A stretch of 64,000 bases of DNA from SG8-38 sp963842915 (lineage in GTDB: Bacteria > Myxococcota_A > Polyangia > Polyangiales > Houyiibacteriaceae). A program made the position numbers and the translations under genes. The stretch spans positions 248,001 to 312,000 of the forward strand of contig CAWJII010000010.1 of NCBI GenBank assembly GCA_963842915.1, written 5' to 3'. Below the pieces are notes generated by a model. That model had not been told where the DNA came from. It was given only the letters and a program-made list of their open reading frames with translations, and did not search any database. Shown in pieces: positions 24,343 through 33,960 of this stretch (positions within the stretch are counted from its first letter, which is position 1; every line of letters begins with the position of its first letter).

Positions 24343-26946
24343 CTACCTCTCCAAGGCTCGTTCGACGATCTCGGAGACATCTTTCGAGATTCCGGGCTGG
24401 CACGCAATCCGCTCGAGCTCGGCTTGCATCAGGGCGCTGCGGCCCGGCTCGTAGCGCCTCCACTGATTGAAGCTCGAAACGATGCGGGAGGCCACTTGTG
24501 GGTTGATCGCGTCGAGCTCCGTGATGCGGTCGGCGACGAAGCGGTACGCTTGGCCGTCGGCTCGGTGAAACGCGACCGGGTTTGCGGCTGCAAAGGCAAA
24601 CAGCAGCGAGCGGGCCCGATTGGGGTTGGCCAGGTTGAAGTCCGGGTGCTTCGATAGCGCGACGACTCGTTCGAAGGCTCTGGGGGAGGCGGACATGGCC
24701 TGCATTCGGAACCACTTGTCCAAGACCAATGGCTCGCCACGCCATCGTTCGTAGAACGACGCGATGGCGCGGCTCGTCTCGACGGACTCGAGGTCGACGA
24801 GGCAGCGGAACGCCGCTTCGTAGTCTGTCATGCCCGCCGCGACGCTGAATTGCTCGGCCCCGAGGGCGATGGTCTCGGGCTCTTCGAGCGCGACCAGGTA
24901 GCGGAGCGCGCGGTTCTTGATGCGCCGGCGGTCTATCTGCGCCTTGTCAATCGCGTCGAGGCCTAGGGCGTGCTGCCTGTAGGTGCTCAGCCATTCATCG
25001 CGAAGCACCGCCCCCAGCTGGCGCACGACGAAGCTGCGCGCGCGATGCACCGCATCCGGATCCACGACGCTCAAGTCCTGCGAGATCAACTCTTCGGATG
25101 GCAGCGTCAGCGTCAGCGCCTTGATCGAGCCGTCCAGGCTCGTATCGGACAAGACTTCTCGAAAGGCGGACACCAGGGAGTCGTCGAGCTCGAGCGCCTG
25201 GCCTTGGACAGCTCGCTCGACCAGGCCGAGCAAGACGCGCTTGGCCAGCGTCTGGCCCGCTTCCCAACGGTTGAAGGGATCGGAATCGTGCGCCATCGCA
25301 AAGGCGAGGTCGGCAGGGCTCCGGTCGAATTCGAGCTTGATGGGCGCAGAAAAGCCGCGAGCGATCGAGGGGATCGGTCGCTCCGGGACATTGTCGAAGA
25401 TGAAGGTCTGCTCGACTTCCCGGAGCTCGAGGGTCCGAACGGTTCCGGGGATGTCCCGGCCGTCCGCGCCCAAGAGGCCGACCCGTATCGGGATTGGCAG
25501 CGGCAGGGGCGCCGGCTCGCCGGCAAAGACACGTTGCGACTGCGTGAGCCTGAGCGCGTAGGAACCCGCCGACGGATCCCAAGTGCCCGTCGCTCGAACG
25601 AGCGGTGTGCCCGCCTGCGAGTACCAGCGCTCGAAGGCGCTCAGGTCTGCGCCGTTGGCCTCCGCCATCGCCTGGCGGAAGTCGTCACAGGTGACCGCGC
25701 AGCCATCGTGCAGTTCGAGATAGAGCCGAAGCCCCTTGCGAAACCCTTCCCGGCCGAGAAGCGTCTGGTAGAGGCGCACCACCTCTGCGCCTTTTTCGTA
25801 AACCGTCGCGGTGTAGAAGTTGTTCATCTCGATGTACGACTCGGGACGAATCGGGTGGGCGAGCGGACCGGCGTCCTCGGCGAACTGGGCGGTTCGCAGG
25901 CGATTCACGTCTTTGATGCGCTGCACGGGCCGCGAGGTCATGTCCGCCGAAAACTCCTGATCGCGAAAGACGGTCAGTCCTTCTTTGAGTGTCAGCTGGA
26001 ACCAATCGCGACAGGTGACCCGGTTGCCCGTCCAGTTGTGGAAGTACTCGTGCGCGATGACGCTTTCGATCCCTTCGTAGTCGTCGTCGGTCGCGGTCGA
26101 AGGCTTCGCGAGTACGTACTTCGAGTTGAAGACGTTCAGGCCCTTGTTCTCCATCGCGCCCATGTTGAAATCGTCGACAGCGACGATCATGTAGATGTCG
26201 AGGTCGTACTGCAGGCCGTAGGTCTCCTCGTCCCAGCGCATCGCCGCCTGAAGCGATGCGAGCGCGTGCTCGCACTTGTCGGCGTTCGCGGGCTCCACCC
26301 AGATCTCGAGCGCGACCTCCCGCCCCGAGGCCGTGGTGAAAGTCCCCTGCTTGGAGACCAAATCGCCGGCAACCAGGGCGAAGAGATAGCTGGGCTTTGG
26401 GAACGGATCCTCCCACTGAACCCAGTGGCGCCCGTTTGGAAGCTCGCCCTGCGAGACCCGATTCCCATTGGACAGCAGGACGGGGTACTGCGCCCGTTCG
26501 GCTTCGATGCGCGCGGTGAATCGGGCCATCACGTCGGGCCGGTCCAGATAGTAAGTAATCCGGCGAAAGCCCTCCGCCTCGCACTGGGTGCAGAAGGTCC
26601 CGCTAGAGGTGTAGAGCCCCATGAGCTTGCTGTTCTCGGCCGGATGAATCACCACCTCCGTCTCGAGCTCGAAGCGTTCGGGGACCTGCTCGATTCGCAA
26701 GCCCTGCGAATCCGCTTCGAAGCGGCTGGGGTCGAGCTCGGCGCCGTCGAGCCGCAGCAATCGGAGCTGGAGTTCGTCGCCGTGCAGCAGCAAGTGCCCG
26801 CTCCCTCGCGGAGCGTCGGGGTTTTGGCGAAGCTGCATCTTCGCTTTGACGATGGTCTGGGCCGGGTCCAAGTCGAAAACGAGATCGACCGTGTCGACTA
26901 GGAACTCGGAAGCCCGGTAGTCCTTTCGAAAGATCCGCTCATGCAT
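24343..26946 (-). CDS. pepN: aminopeptidase N
   Basis: An 867-residue M1 zinc aminopeptidase, close in length to E. coli PepN (870). The substrate motif GAMENKGLNVF and the zinc site HEYFHNWTGNRVTCRDW, with the distal Glu in TLKEGLTVFRDQEF, are intact. It removes N-terminal residues from peptides in the cytoplasm and has no signal peptide. It is followed on the same strand by the DUF294 and exonuclease genes and preceded (5-base gap) by the MAPEG gene, so the four may form one operon. Confidence 0.95.
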   Translation of the reverse strand: MHERIFRKDYRASEFLVDTVDLVFDLDPAQTIVKAKMQLRQNPDAPRGSGHLLLHGDELQLRLLRLDGAELDPSRFEADSQGLRIEQVPERFELETEVVIHPAENSKLMGLYTSSGTFCTQCEAEGFRRITYYLDRPDVMARFTARIEAERAQYPVLLSNGNRVSQGELPNGRHWVQWEDPFPKPSYLFALVAGDLVSKQGTFTTASGREVALEIWVEPANADKCEHALASLQAAMRWDEETYGLQYDLDIYMIVAVDDFNMGAMENKGLNVFNSKYVLAKPSTATDDDYEGIESVIAHEYFHNWTGNRVTCRDWFQLTLKEGLTVFRDQEFSADMTSRPVQRIKDVNRLRTAQFAEDAGPLAHPIRPESYIEMNNFYTATVYEKGAEVVRLYQTLLGREGFRKGLRLYLELHDGCAVTCDDFRQAMAEANGADLSAFERWYSQAGTPLVRATGTWDPSAGSYALRLTQSQRVFAGEPAPLPLPIPIRVGLLGADGRDIPGTVRTLELREVEQTFIFDNVPERPIPSIARGFSAPIKLEFDRSPADLAFAMAHDSDPFNRWEAGQTLAKRVLLGLVERAVQGQALELDDSLVSAFREVLSDTSLDGSIKALTLTLPSEELISQDLSVVDPDAVHRARSFVVRQLGAVLRDEWLSTYRQHALGLDAIDKAQIDRRRIKNRALRYLVALEEPETIALGAEQFSVAAGMTDYEAAFRCLVDLESVETSRAIASFYERWRGEPLVLDKWFRMQAMSASPRAFERVVALSKHPDFNLANPNRARSLLFAFAAANPVAFHRADGQAYRFVADRITELDAINPQVASRIVSSFNQWRRYEPGRSALMQAELERIACQPGISKDVSEIVERALER

Positions 26947-26951
26947 GTCGG

Positions 26952-27365
26952 TTACACCAGCGCGTACGCGACCGCCGCGAGCATACCGAGCACCGCCACG
27001 AGCCCCAAAGTGAAGACCCGCAGACGGTGCTTCACGATGTTGGACCCGGTGTGGATGTACGCATGAACGAGGCGGCTCAGGACAAACAGCCAGGCCAAAC
27101 CGAGCGTCACCGGATTGACCGCGCCGAGCACGAAGAGGATGATGGTGACCACGTAGAACAGCACCGGAGCTTCGAACTGGTTGCGGAGGTTGTTGTTGAC
27201 CTTGATGACGGAATCAGGCCATGCGTCCGGATGGAGCGCCGCCTTTTGCCGGTCGACACCCCCCGCAGCGACTGCCGCGACCTTGACGCTCTTGAGTCGA
27301 ATGTAGATGAAGGCGGACAGCGCGATCTGCACGACGACGGGCCAGAAAATGAGCTTTGGATCCAT
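26952..27365 (-). CDS. MAPEG family membrane protein
   Basis: A 137-residue protein with four helices. NNNLRNQFEAPVLFYVVTII is the MAPEG signature (Asn-x3-Gln-Phe-Glu), and ARLVHAYIH-type spacing appears as SRLVHAYIHTG. The family includes glutathione-dependent membrane transferases and peroxidases, but bacterial members are mostly uncharacterised. Its start lies in an 82-base region divergent from the gene at 27448. Confidence 0.88.
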   Translation of the reverse strand: MDPKLIFWPVVVQIALSAFIYIRLKSVKVAAVAAGGVDRQKAALHPDAWPDSVIKVNNNLRNQFEAPVLFYVVTIILFVLGAVNPVTLGLAWLFVLSRLVHAYIHTGSNIVKHRLRVFTLGLVAVLGMLAAVAYALV

Positions 27366-27447
27366 GATGCTCAGGCGAACCTAGGGTAAGACCCCAGCAA
27401 TGTAAATCGCCTCTCCCCTTGCCTCTCGCCGCCGCGTATTGGAGGGT

Positions 27448-28158
27448 ATGGTGGCAATGTCGCTCGACTCACTACTCCCGCTGCCGCCCCAGGGCTTCGA
27501 CATCACGAGCCATTATCGTCTCAAGCCCCGGCCGAAGAGAGCCTTCCACACGATTCTCGACGCCAACAAGCTGCTGGTGGCGGGCTCCAAGGGCAGCTTG
27601 ACGTTTCGCAATGTCGACGACGGCCGGATCGAGCTCGCTACCAAGTACGAAGTCGCCGCGGGCACCATCGAAGAGAGCTTCACGATGCGTAAGACGGCCT
27701 CTGGTCTGCACAGCGAACGGCTCGAGCGCCGGATGCATGACACCGATGGGCAGCAGGGTCGACACGAAGAGGTGAGCTTCGACATCAACCTCGGGGTTGC
27801 GCCGAACACGTACCCGGAGGTCTTGTTGCCCTTGATGCTGGGCTGGCCGGCGGCACAGCGGACGCGTGCATTCTACTCCTGGATCAACGACCGTTTCGTG
27901 TCTCGGGTCTACGTCGAGACGAAGGGGGAGAGCACGGTGGACCTTCCCGGCGGATCGAGGAAAGCGACCGAGCTGGTTCTGTACCCGGACCTCAACGACT
28001 TCGTGCGTGTGGGCTCGACGGTTGCCCGACTGGCCAAGCCGCTGATGCCTCAGTACCACCTATGGTTCGAGCGTGAGTCGCCCAATCGGATTGTGCGCTT
28101 CGAGGGCCCGTACGGACCGCCAGGCGCGCCCGAGCTCATCATGGAGCTCTTCGAGTAG
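27448..28158 (+). CDS. conserved hypothetical protein
   Basis: A soluble protein of about 236 residues without signal peptide or membrane helix. It is mixed alpha/beta with a long basic and acidic pattern and no motif I recognise. GGAGGG lies just upstream. Possible starts are ATG 27448, GTG 27451 (best spacing) and ATG 27457. It precedes the PPIase gene by 10 bases and is probably the first gene of the PPIase-HupE-DUF3604-GST operon. Confidence 0.6.
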   Translation: MVAMSLDSLLPLPPQGFDITSHYRLKPRPKRAFHTILDANKLLVAGSKGSLTFRNVDDGRIELATKYEVAAGTIEESFTMRKTASGLHSERLERRMHDTDGQQGRHEEVSFDINLGVAPNTYPEVLLPLMLGWPAAQRTRAFYSWINDRFVSRVYVETKGESTVDLPGGSRKATELVLYPDLNDFVRVGSTVARLAKPLMPQYHLWFERESPNRIVRFEGPYGPPGAPELIMELFE

Positions 28159-28168
28159 CGGAGCGCGG

Positions 28169-28975
28169 ATGCTTCGCGAGCCTCTGTTGCACTTCGTCAT
28201 CTTGGGGGGGCTTGCCTTCCTCGTGCACCATTTCGTGTTTGGGGCGTCGCCCTCGACACAGATCTCCAGCGCGGACGCTCCGGTCGAACAGCTTCGTGAG
28301 GACTGGCTCGCGGCCCAGGGCGCCCTGCCCTCCGAGGAGCAAGAAGCGGCCCTGGTCCAGGACTGGGTCGACGAGGAGATTCTGTATCGACGCGCGATCG
28401 AGCTCGGGCTCGACCAGAACGATACGATCGTGCGGCGGCGCTTGGTGCAACGGATGCGATTCCTGCTTGAAGACACCCGCAGAATGGACCCCCCAAGTGA
28501 TGCTGCGCTTCAAAGATGGCTCGAGCAGCACCAAGACGAGCTTGCAGAGCCAGCGAAGACCAGCTTCACGCAGCTGTTCTTCAGCCGCGGAAAGCGCGGC
28601 ACCGAGCTCGCTACGGATGCCCGGGCTGCCTTGGATGCGCTCAACGAGGACCCGAACGCCGCCGTAGACAGCGACCCGTTCTTCCGCGGCCGCAGCTTCG
28701 AGCGCGCTAGGCGGGCCGAGATCGAACGCGCGTTCGGCGCAGGGTTCGCGGAAAGTCTGGCAGAGCTTCCACTCGGGCGCTGGTCGGGTCCGGTTCGGTC
28801 CTCTTATGGGCTGCACCTGCTGCTGGTCGGCGATCGAATTGCGGCCGCCGCTCCCAAGCTCGACGAGGTGCGCAAGAAGGTCGAAGGCGATTGGAAGGAC
28901 GCCGAGCGCGCCCGTCTAAACGAAGAGGCGATGGCGAAGCTGCGCGCCCGCTACTCTACGGACGGTCCGAAATGA
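28169..28975 (+). CDS. parvulin-type peptidyl-prolyl cis-trans isomerase, membrane-anchored
   Basis: A 268-residue protein. One N-terminal helix (PLLHFVILGGLAFLVHHFVF) is followed by a SurA-like helical region (about 40-125) and a rotamase-like segment (about 130-235, with TSFTQLFFSRG, DSDPFFRGRSFE and GRWSGPVRSSYGLHLLLV). The fold assigns it to the PpiC/parvulin group acting on exported proteins at the periplasmic face. Its stop overlaps the start of the HupE/UreJ gene (ATGA). The same PPIase, HupE/UreJ and DUF3604 order occurs in other bacteria as I recall, so it probably folds a partner made by the same operon. Confidence 0.8.
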   Translation: MLREPLLHFVILGGLAFLVHHFVFGASPSTQISSADAPVEQLREDWLAAQGALPSEEQEAALVQDWVDEEILYRRAIELGLDQNDTIVRRRLVQRMRFLLEDTRRMDPPSDAALQRWLEQHQDELAEPAKTSFTQLFFSRGKRGTELATDARAALDALNEDPNAAVDSDPFFRGRSFERARRAEIERAFGAGFAESLAELPLGRWSGPVRSSYGLHLLLVGDRIAAAAPKLDEVRKKVEGDWKDAERARLNEEAMAKLRARYSTDGPK

Positions 28976-30015
28976 AGCGGAGGTACGTCGCATTCGTTGC
29001 CATGCTGGTCTTGTCGGCCGGCGCCGGGGTCGGTGCTCACGGTCTGGCAGCAGCGTTCGTCAGCGTGGAAACCAGCGACGGCTACCAGGCCGACGTTCTG
29101 GTCAAGCTCCCGAAAACCGAGGGCAAGACGCCAAGCCTGAGCGTGCACTTTGCCGAGGGATGCCAGGAGATTTCTGCGCCGACGAGGTTCCAGCGCGGTG
29201 ACGGCCTAGTCGAGCGCTGGGCGATTCGCTGTACCGAGCCGCTCCTAGGCATGGAGATCGAGCTACGGGGACTGAATGCGGTCCTGGGCGAGGTCTTGGT
29301 CGAGCTGCGCTCTGCTGACGCTCCCGAATGGAACACCATCGTGCGTCGAGGCTCCGCGACGACGAGACTCGGGGCCCAGGAGGGCGGAGGGTTCGAGAAC
29401 CAGGCGAGCTACTTTCCCCTCGGCGTCGAGCACATCCTCTCGGGCTTCGACCATCTGCTCTTCGTGCTCGCCTTGCTCCTGGTCGTCTCGCGCACTCGCG
29501 GCCCAGACGGCGACCGAGCGGTGGCCAAGACGATGCTTGCGACGATTACCGCGTTCACGGTAGGTCACAGCCTCACGCTCGCGGCGGCGACCCTGGGCTT
29601 GTTCCGGCTCCCCTCGGCTCCGACCGAGCTGGCTATCGCCCTGAGCGTCCTGCTCTTGGCCGTCGAGCTCGCCCGCGATGACCGGTCCACACTGACGATG
29701 CGCTTCCCGTGGCTGATAGCTTTTGCCTTTGGACTGCTGCACGGTTTTGGTTTTGCCGGCGCGCTCGCGGAGATCGGCCTTCCGCCCGAGAGCATCGCGA
29801 TGCCTCTGCTGCTGTTCAACCTGGGCGTCGAAGCCGGACAGCTGCTCATCGTGATCGGGGCCGCCCTTGCTCTGTTCGCCGCGCGTTCGGTTGCAAGGAG
29901 GCGCCTGGCCGCAGACGGGCTGCACCCGGTCTTCAACCAGGTCCTGATCTATGGTATCGGCATCCTGACTGCATATTGGTGCTTCGAACGAAGCTTGGGA
30001 TGGGCCTTGGGATGA
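28972..30015 (+). CDS. HupE/UreJ family membrane protein
   Basis: A 347-residue protein with a signal peptide, an extracytoplasmic beta domain (about 25-150) and a C-terminal HupE/UreJ-type membrane domain. The latter has the motif LGVEHILSGFDHLLFVLALLL, then FTVGHSLTLAAATLG and FGLLHGFGFAGAL. His and Asp residues in these helices are the proposed metal-binding set of this Ni/Co-type transporter family. The large N-terminal domain sets it apart from classical HupE. It overlaps both neighbours by four bases. Confidence 0.86.
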   Translation: MKRRYVAFVAMLVLSAGAGVGAHGLAAAFVSVETSDGYQADVLVKLPKTEGKTPSLSVHFAEGCQEISAPTRFQRGDGLVERWAIRCTEPLLGMEIELRGLNAVLGEVLVELRSADAPEWNTIVRRGSATTRLGAQEGGGFENQASYFPLGVEHILSGFDHLLFVLALLLVVSRTRGPDGDRAVAKTMLATITAFTVGHSLTLAAATLGLFRLPSAPTELAIALSVLLLAVELARDDRSTLTMRFPWLIAFAFGLLHGFGFAGALAEIGLPPESIAMPLLLFNLGVEAGQLLIVIGAALALFAARSVARRRLAADGLHPVFNQVLIYGIGILTAYWCFERSLGWALG

Positions 30016-32111
30016 AACAGCTGTGGACGGTGGCCTGCGCCCTTGCGCTTCTTTCGCTCGGATGCAGCGGCAATTCGAACGGCCATGGCGGTGGCGGAAC
30101 GGGCGGAACCGCCGCGGTGGTTTGCGAGGACTTCGACCAGGGCATGCGGGTGCTCTGGGGAGAAACACACGTGCACACCCGGCTCTCCCTCGACGCGTTC
30201 TGGTTCAACTCGCTCGCTGGGACGCGCGAGGCCTTTGAGTTCGCGAAAGGTGGAACGGTCGGTGTTGCCTGCGACGATCGCAACGTGGACTGTGAGACGC
30301 GCCAGCTCGATCGAGCCCTCGACTTCGCCGCGGTCAGCGACCACGCCGAGTTCCTCGGCTTGTTCGACGAGCAGTGCCGGCGAGATGACCCTGCGGCGAG
30401 CTGCAGCGTGGTCGAGCAGTTCATCTTGAACAACATCGAAGACTTGCTGAACGGCAACAACATGGACATCGTCGATTTGCTGCTGACGCTCTTTCCGGAC
30501 CTAGCGCCGACGGCCGACACCTGGCAGCAGATCATCGCAGACGCTGAGGCCGAGAACGAGCCATGCGAGTTCACCAGCTTCGCAGCCTACGAGTTCAGCC
30601 CGCTGTACAACGGCTCCACTGTGCACCGAAACGTCCTGTTCCTCGGAACTGAGCTGCCCGAAGACGTCTTTCAGTACACGGGCACCGAAGACGAATGGGA
30701 TTTCTTCGACCAGCTCGAAGCGCAATGCGGAAGCTCGGAGAGCTGCGACTACCTCACGATTCCCCACAACCCGAACCTCGGGGCGGGCCGCATGTTCCTG
30801 CCGGTGGGCACCGAGGGCGTTTTCGCAGGTCGCGACAACCAGCCGCTCACGCCCGAAGACGCCGCGCTCCGAGCCAAGAACGACGTCGTCGTCGAGATTC
30901 AACAGCTCAAGGGGCAGTCCGAGTGCATGCCGGGATTTGGCTTCGATGGCCTTGGCAACGACGAGATGGACATGGACTGCTTCTTCGAGAACAACAAGCC
31001 GTACTGCACCGGTCTTCCGCAGGACAGCCCTCGCTGCCTGCCGCCCGAAGACACCATCTGCAGCAGCATTACGAGCGACCCGACGCAAGGGGCGGTGCCG
31101 TTTTCCTGCTCGGCCCCGAACGACTTCATGCGTGGCGCGCTCGCCGAGGGCCTCAAGGCGCGCGAGCTCCTTGGCGTCAACCCGTACCAGTTCGGCGTGA
31201 TCGCGGCGACGGACCAACACAACGCAACCCCCGGGGACGTGGGCGAGGACGACTACATCGGCGCTGCCGGAGTGCTCGACAACTCCCCGGAGGTGCAGCT
31301 CGGCCGATGGACCTGCGAGCTCGGGGACCCGGACTGCGAAGACCGCGAGTTCGAGCGAACCGTGGCCTTCTCGAACAACCCAGGAGGACTGGCGGCGGTC
31401 TGGGCCACGCAGAACACGCGCGAGGCGATCTTCGAAGCGCTGAGGGCGAAGCGGGCCTACTCGACCAGCGGGCCGAGGATCGAGGTTCGCAGCTACGGCC
31501 GCTTCGGGGAGTTCCCATCGGATTTCTGCGAGAAACTGTCGGCTGGGGAGACCCCGGTGGAAGACGGTGAGGTCGACGCCGTGATGATGGGCTCCGTCTT
31601 GCCTGCAGCTGGCGCTGCCGCACCGAGCTTTGCAGTCTGGGCGGCGCAGGACCCAAGCGGCGCGCCGCTCGAGCGCGTTCAGATCATCAAGGGCAAGCTC
31701 AACGCAGCGGGTGAGGTGGAGACCAAAGTGTTTACCGTCGCAGGCGCCGCGGACGGACCTGCGCCGAATGGCGACTGTACGATCAACACGGTCGCACGGC
31801 CCGAGACGCTCTGCGCGGTCTGGGAGGATCCGGAATTCGATCCAAGCGAAGACGCGTACTATTACGCCCGCGTGCTGGAACAGCCGACCTGCCGGTGGAA
31901 CACCCGCCGCTGCGTGTCGCAGGGCGTGAGCTGTGCAGAGCTCGGCGCGGCCGATGGAACCTTCTCGGAGCAATCCGGCGACGCGGGCTTCGAGGGTTGC
32001 TGTGACATCACGGGCTCGCCAGGAAGCTTCGAGGGTGCAAACCGTTTCGATGTCATTCGCGAACGAGCTTGGACCTCGCCTATCTGGCACGAAACGCAGC
32101 TCGACCTCTAG
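30012..32111 (+). CDS. DUF3604 lipoprotein (PHP-like metal-dependent domain)
   Basis: A 699-residue lipoprotein with signal MKQLWTVACALALLSLGC and a short Gly-rich linker. GETHVHTRLSLDAF and FAAVSDHAEFLGLFDEQC give a PHP/amidohydrolase-like His/Asp metal site, and ATDQHNATPG a later His. The segment VWATQNTREAIFEALRAKRAYSTSG is typical of DUF3604. The family is uncharacterised; its metal site suggests a hydrolase or phosphoesterase. Many Cys pairs fit a disulfide-rich periplasmic or surface protein. The start at 30012 overlaps the HupE stop, and the GST-like gene starts 12 bases after its stop. Confidence 0.87.
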   Translation: MKQLWTVACALALLSLGCSGNSNGHGGGGTGGTAAVVCEDFDQGMRVLWGETHVHTRLSLDAFWFNSLAGTREAFEFAKGGTVGVACDDRNVDCETRQLDRALDFAAVSDHAEFLGLFDEQCRRDDPAASCSVVEQFILNNIEDLLNGNNMDIVDLLLTLFPDLAPTADTWQQIIADAEAENEPCEFTSFAAYEFSPLYNGSTVHRNVLFLGTELPEDVFQYTGTEDEWDFFDQLEAQCGSSESCDYLTIPHNPNLGAGRMFLPVGTEGVFAGRDNQPLTPEDAALRAKNDVVVEIQQLKGQSECMPGFGFDGLGNDEMDMDCFFENNKPYCTGLPQDSPRCLPPEDTICSSITSDPTQGAVPFSCSAPNDFMRGALAEGLKARELLGVNPYQFGVIAATDQHNATPGDVGEDDYIGAAGVLDNSPEVQLGRWTCELGDPDCEDREFERTVAFSNNPGGLAAVWATQNTREAIFEALRAKRAYSTSGPRIEVRSYGRFGEFPSDFCEKLSAGETPVEDGEVDAVMMGSVLPAAGAAAPSFAVWAAQDPSGAPLERVQIIKGKLNAAGEVETKVFTVAGAADGPAPNGDCTINTVARPETLCAVWEDPEFDPSEDAYYYARVLEQPTCRWNTRRCVSQGVSCAELGAADGTFSEQSGDAGFEGCCDITGSPGSFEGANRFDVIRERAWTSPIWHETQLDL

Positions 32112-32123
32112 AGGAGACGCACC

Positions 32124-33311
32124 CTGAACTACACGATCTGGGGCTCGGTTCTTTCACCCTTCTCGCTCAAGGTGCGCGCGATGTGCGATTTCACGCGCGT
32201 AGACTACCAATGGCTGCCAGCGGACGGCAGTATCGTTCAAGGGCTCAGGTTCAACCGCCGGGTGCTGCGCTTGAAGGCCGGACGTTTGCCGCTGACCTAC
32301 CCAGCACGCGACGAGCTGGACGAATTGCCGCTGGTGCCATTTCTCTTCACCGACGACGGCAGCAACATCTACGATTCGACCGCGATCGCGGAGTGGCTCG
32401 ACGAGCATCACGGCACGGACTCGCGACGATTGATTCCGGAAGACCCTGCCTGCGAGCTCGTGGCGCGCCTGATCGACGACCACTTCGACGAGTTCGGGCT
32501 CTACGTCGCGCACCATCATCGCTGGGTGACCTCGGCAAAGGACAACGACGCAGGCGAGCGGGTCGCCGAGGAGATGGCCCGGGCGTTGCCGGGTCCGGGG
32601 CGTCGGCAATTCGGTCGATGGTTCGCACGCCGGCAGGTGCGGCGACTTCCGTACTTGTTCAGCGTCGCTCCGGCCGGATACGCGCACGAAGGTTTGCCCA
32701 AGGGTCTGACGCCGCCAAGCCGGCCCGGCTTCCCGGCGACGCACGAGCTCCTGAACGAAGCATTCGCTCGCTCACTCAATCTCGTCGAGAGCGTGCTCCG
32801 GGAGCGACCGTTTGTGTTCGGTAGCCGGTTCACGCTGGCCGACGCCAGCGTCTACGGAGAGCTCGGGATGAACACGAGCGACCCCTCCGCTGAGCGCATC
32901 ATCGCCGAGCGCGCACCCACATTGAGCGCATGGCTCGAACGCTTGCACGGGCAAGGCGCGAACAAGCTCGAAGACGGGGACGAGCCAGCCCCGGCTCACA
33001 TCGAGGCGCTCGGACCTCTGCTGAGCGAGATCGTGCGCATTCACGTGCCCTTGATGGAACAGAACGAACGCGCTTACGAGCGTCACCGAGCCTCGGGGCA
33101 AACCCGCTTCAACGAGGCCGCCTTTGATCGCGACGAGGCGCTCTACGACGGCCAGCTCCTCGGCCATCCTTTCCGTTCGGTGGCCAAGACCTTCCAGGTC
33201 AAGTCCTGGCGAGCGCTGAAGGATCGCTACCGAAGCCTCGACGAGGCAGACCGGTCGGCGCTTCCGGTCGACGTCCGCAACGCCTTTGACGAGGCGATCA
33301 GTTCCCGATGA
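32124..33311 (+). CDS. glutathione S-transferase-like protein, probable CTG start
   Basis: A GST-like protein of 395 residues if translated from CTG at 32124. That start is favoured because GAGGAG lies at 32111-32116 and the next residues (NYTIWGSVLSPFSLKVRAM) form the first strand and helix of the thioredoxin-like domain; the ATG at 32172 would delete them. FLFTDDGSNIYDSTAIAEWLDEHH completes the N-terminal domain, and FTLADASVYGELG is the GST C-terminal signature. A long insertion (about 130-210) and an extra C-terminal helical region are unusual. No clear catalytic Cys or Tyr can be named. The end overlaps the convergent gene at 33298. Confidence 0.78.
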   Translation: MNYTIWGSVLSPFSLKVRAMCDFTRVDYQWLPADGSIVQGLRFNRRVLRLKAGRLPLTYPARDELDELPLVPFLFTDDGSNIYDSTAIAEWLDEHHGTDSRRLIPEDPACELVARLIDDHFDEFGLYVAHHHRWVTSAKDNDAGERVAEEMARALPGPGRRQFGRWFARRQVRRLPYLFSVAPAGYAHEGLPKGLTPPSRPGFPATHELLNEAFARSLNLVESVLRERPFVFGSRFTLADASVYGELGMNTSDPSAERIIAERAPTLSAWLERLHGQGANKLEDGDEPAPAHIEALGPLLSEIVRIHVPLMEQNERAYERHRASGQTRFNEAAFDRDEALYDGQLLGHPFRSVAKTFQVKSWRALKDRYRSLDEADRSALPVDVRNAFDEAISSR

Positions 33312-33960
33312 CGGACCAGAACGTGGTGCCCGCCCAGAGGCGCGCCGCCAGGTCGACTCCGGATCGTCCCTGGCCAAAGCCGATGCCCGGCCCGACTTCC
33401 ATCAGAACGAAGGGCGCGGTCTTGTTGCCGGCCTTGATCTCGACCCCCAAGCGCACCAGCAGGGGTATCACTCCGCCAAAACCACTTCGCTTGACCCATC
33501 CGAGGTCGATGGGAATCGCCGCACCGGTGACCACGCTCAGCTTGGGATTGACGTCCACGCTGACAGGAACGGCAAGCTCGATCCGCGAGACGACCGTCGG
33601 GGTCTTGTAGGCGGCAGACCCCACCATGAGCCCGGGCGTGACCCGGAACCCGAGGTCGGTCTTGGAATTGGGGCGCGTGCGGTCCCAAAGGTGGAAGCGC
33701 AGGGGGGCGTAGACGGCAAACGCGATCCGCGGGTCATCCCAGGCACCCGACCATGGGCCGTACACGAGCTCACCGCCCAAGGCCCAGTCGAGCCTCTTCT
33801 TCCCCTTGTTCCACCATTCATAGGCGGTGCTCGGCCAGCCCGAGGCGACCTTGTGAGCCATGTCGGTCTGCAGGCGGGCTCCGCCGATAGTCGACTGCGG
33901 GCCTGCCAGAGCAGTGCTGGCCATGCCGAGTACCAACAACAGCGTGAGGATGAATCTCAT
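33298..33960 (-). CDS. exported beta-rich protein, probably outer membrane barrel
   Basis: A 220-residue protein with a signal peptide (MRFILTLLLVLGMASTALAG). The rest alternates hydrophobic and polar residues in short strands (GGELVYGPW, AFAVYAPLRFHLWD, VTPGLMVGSAAY, AAIPIDLGWV, GGVIPLLVRLGVEI) and ends in LAARLWAGTTFWSVIGN, as in small outer membrane barrels. No specific family is recognised. Convergent with the GST-like gene by 14 bases. Confidence 0.65.
   Translation of the reverse strand: MRFILTLLLVLGMASTALAGPQSTIGGARLQTDMAHKVASGWPSTAYEWWNKGKKRLDWALGGELVYGPWSGAWDDPRIAFAVYAPLRFHLWDRTRPNSKTDLGFRVTPGLMVGSAAYKTPTVVSRIELAVPVSVDVNPKLSVVTGAAIPIDLGWVKRSGFGGVIPLLVRLGVEIKAGNKTAPFVLMEVGPGIGFGQGRSGVDLAARLWAGTTFWSVIGN

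Noticed and set aside
24970..26901. Long + strand open frame of 643 codons opposite pepN
   Set aside because: It is an antisense shadow of the intact aminopeptidase gene; the high GC content at third positions keeps such frames open. No domain is recognisable.
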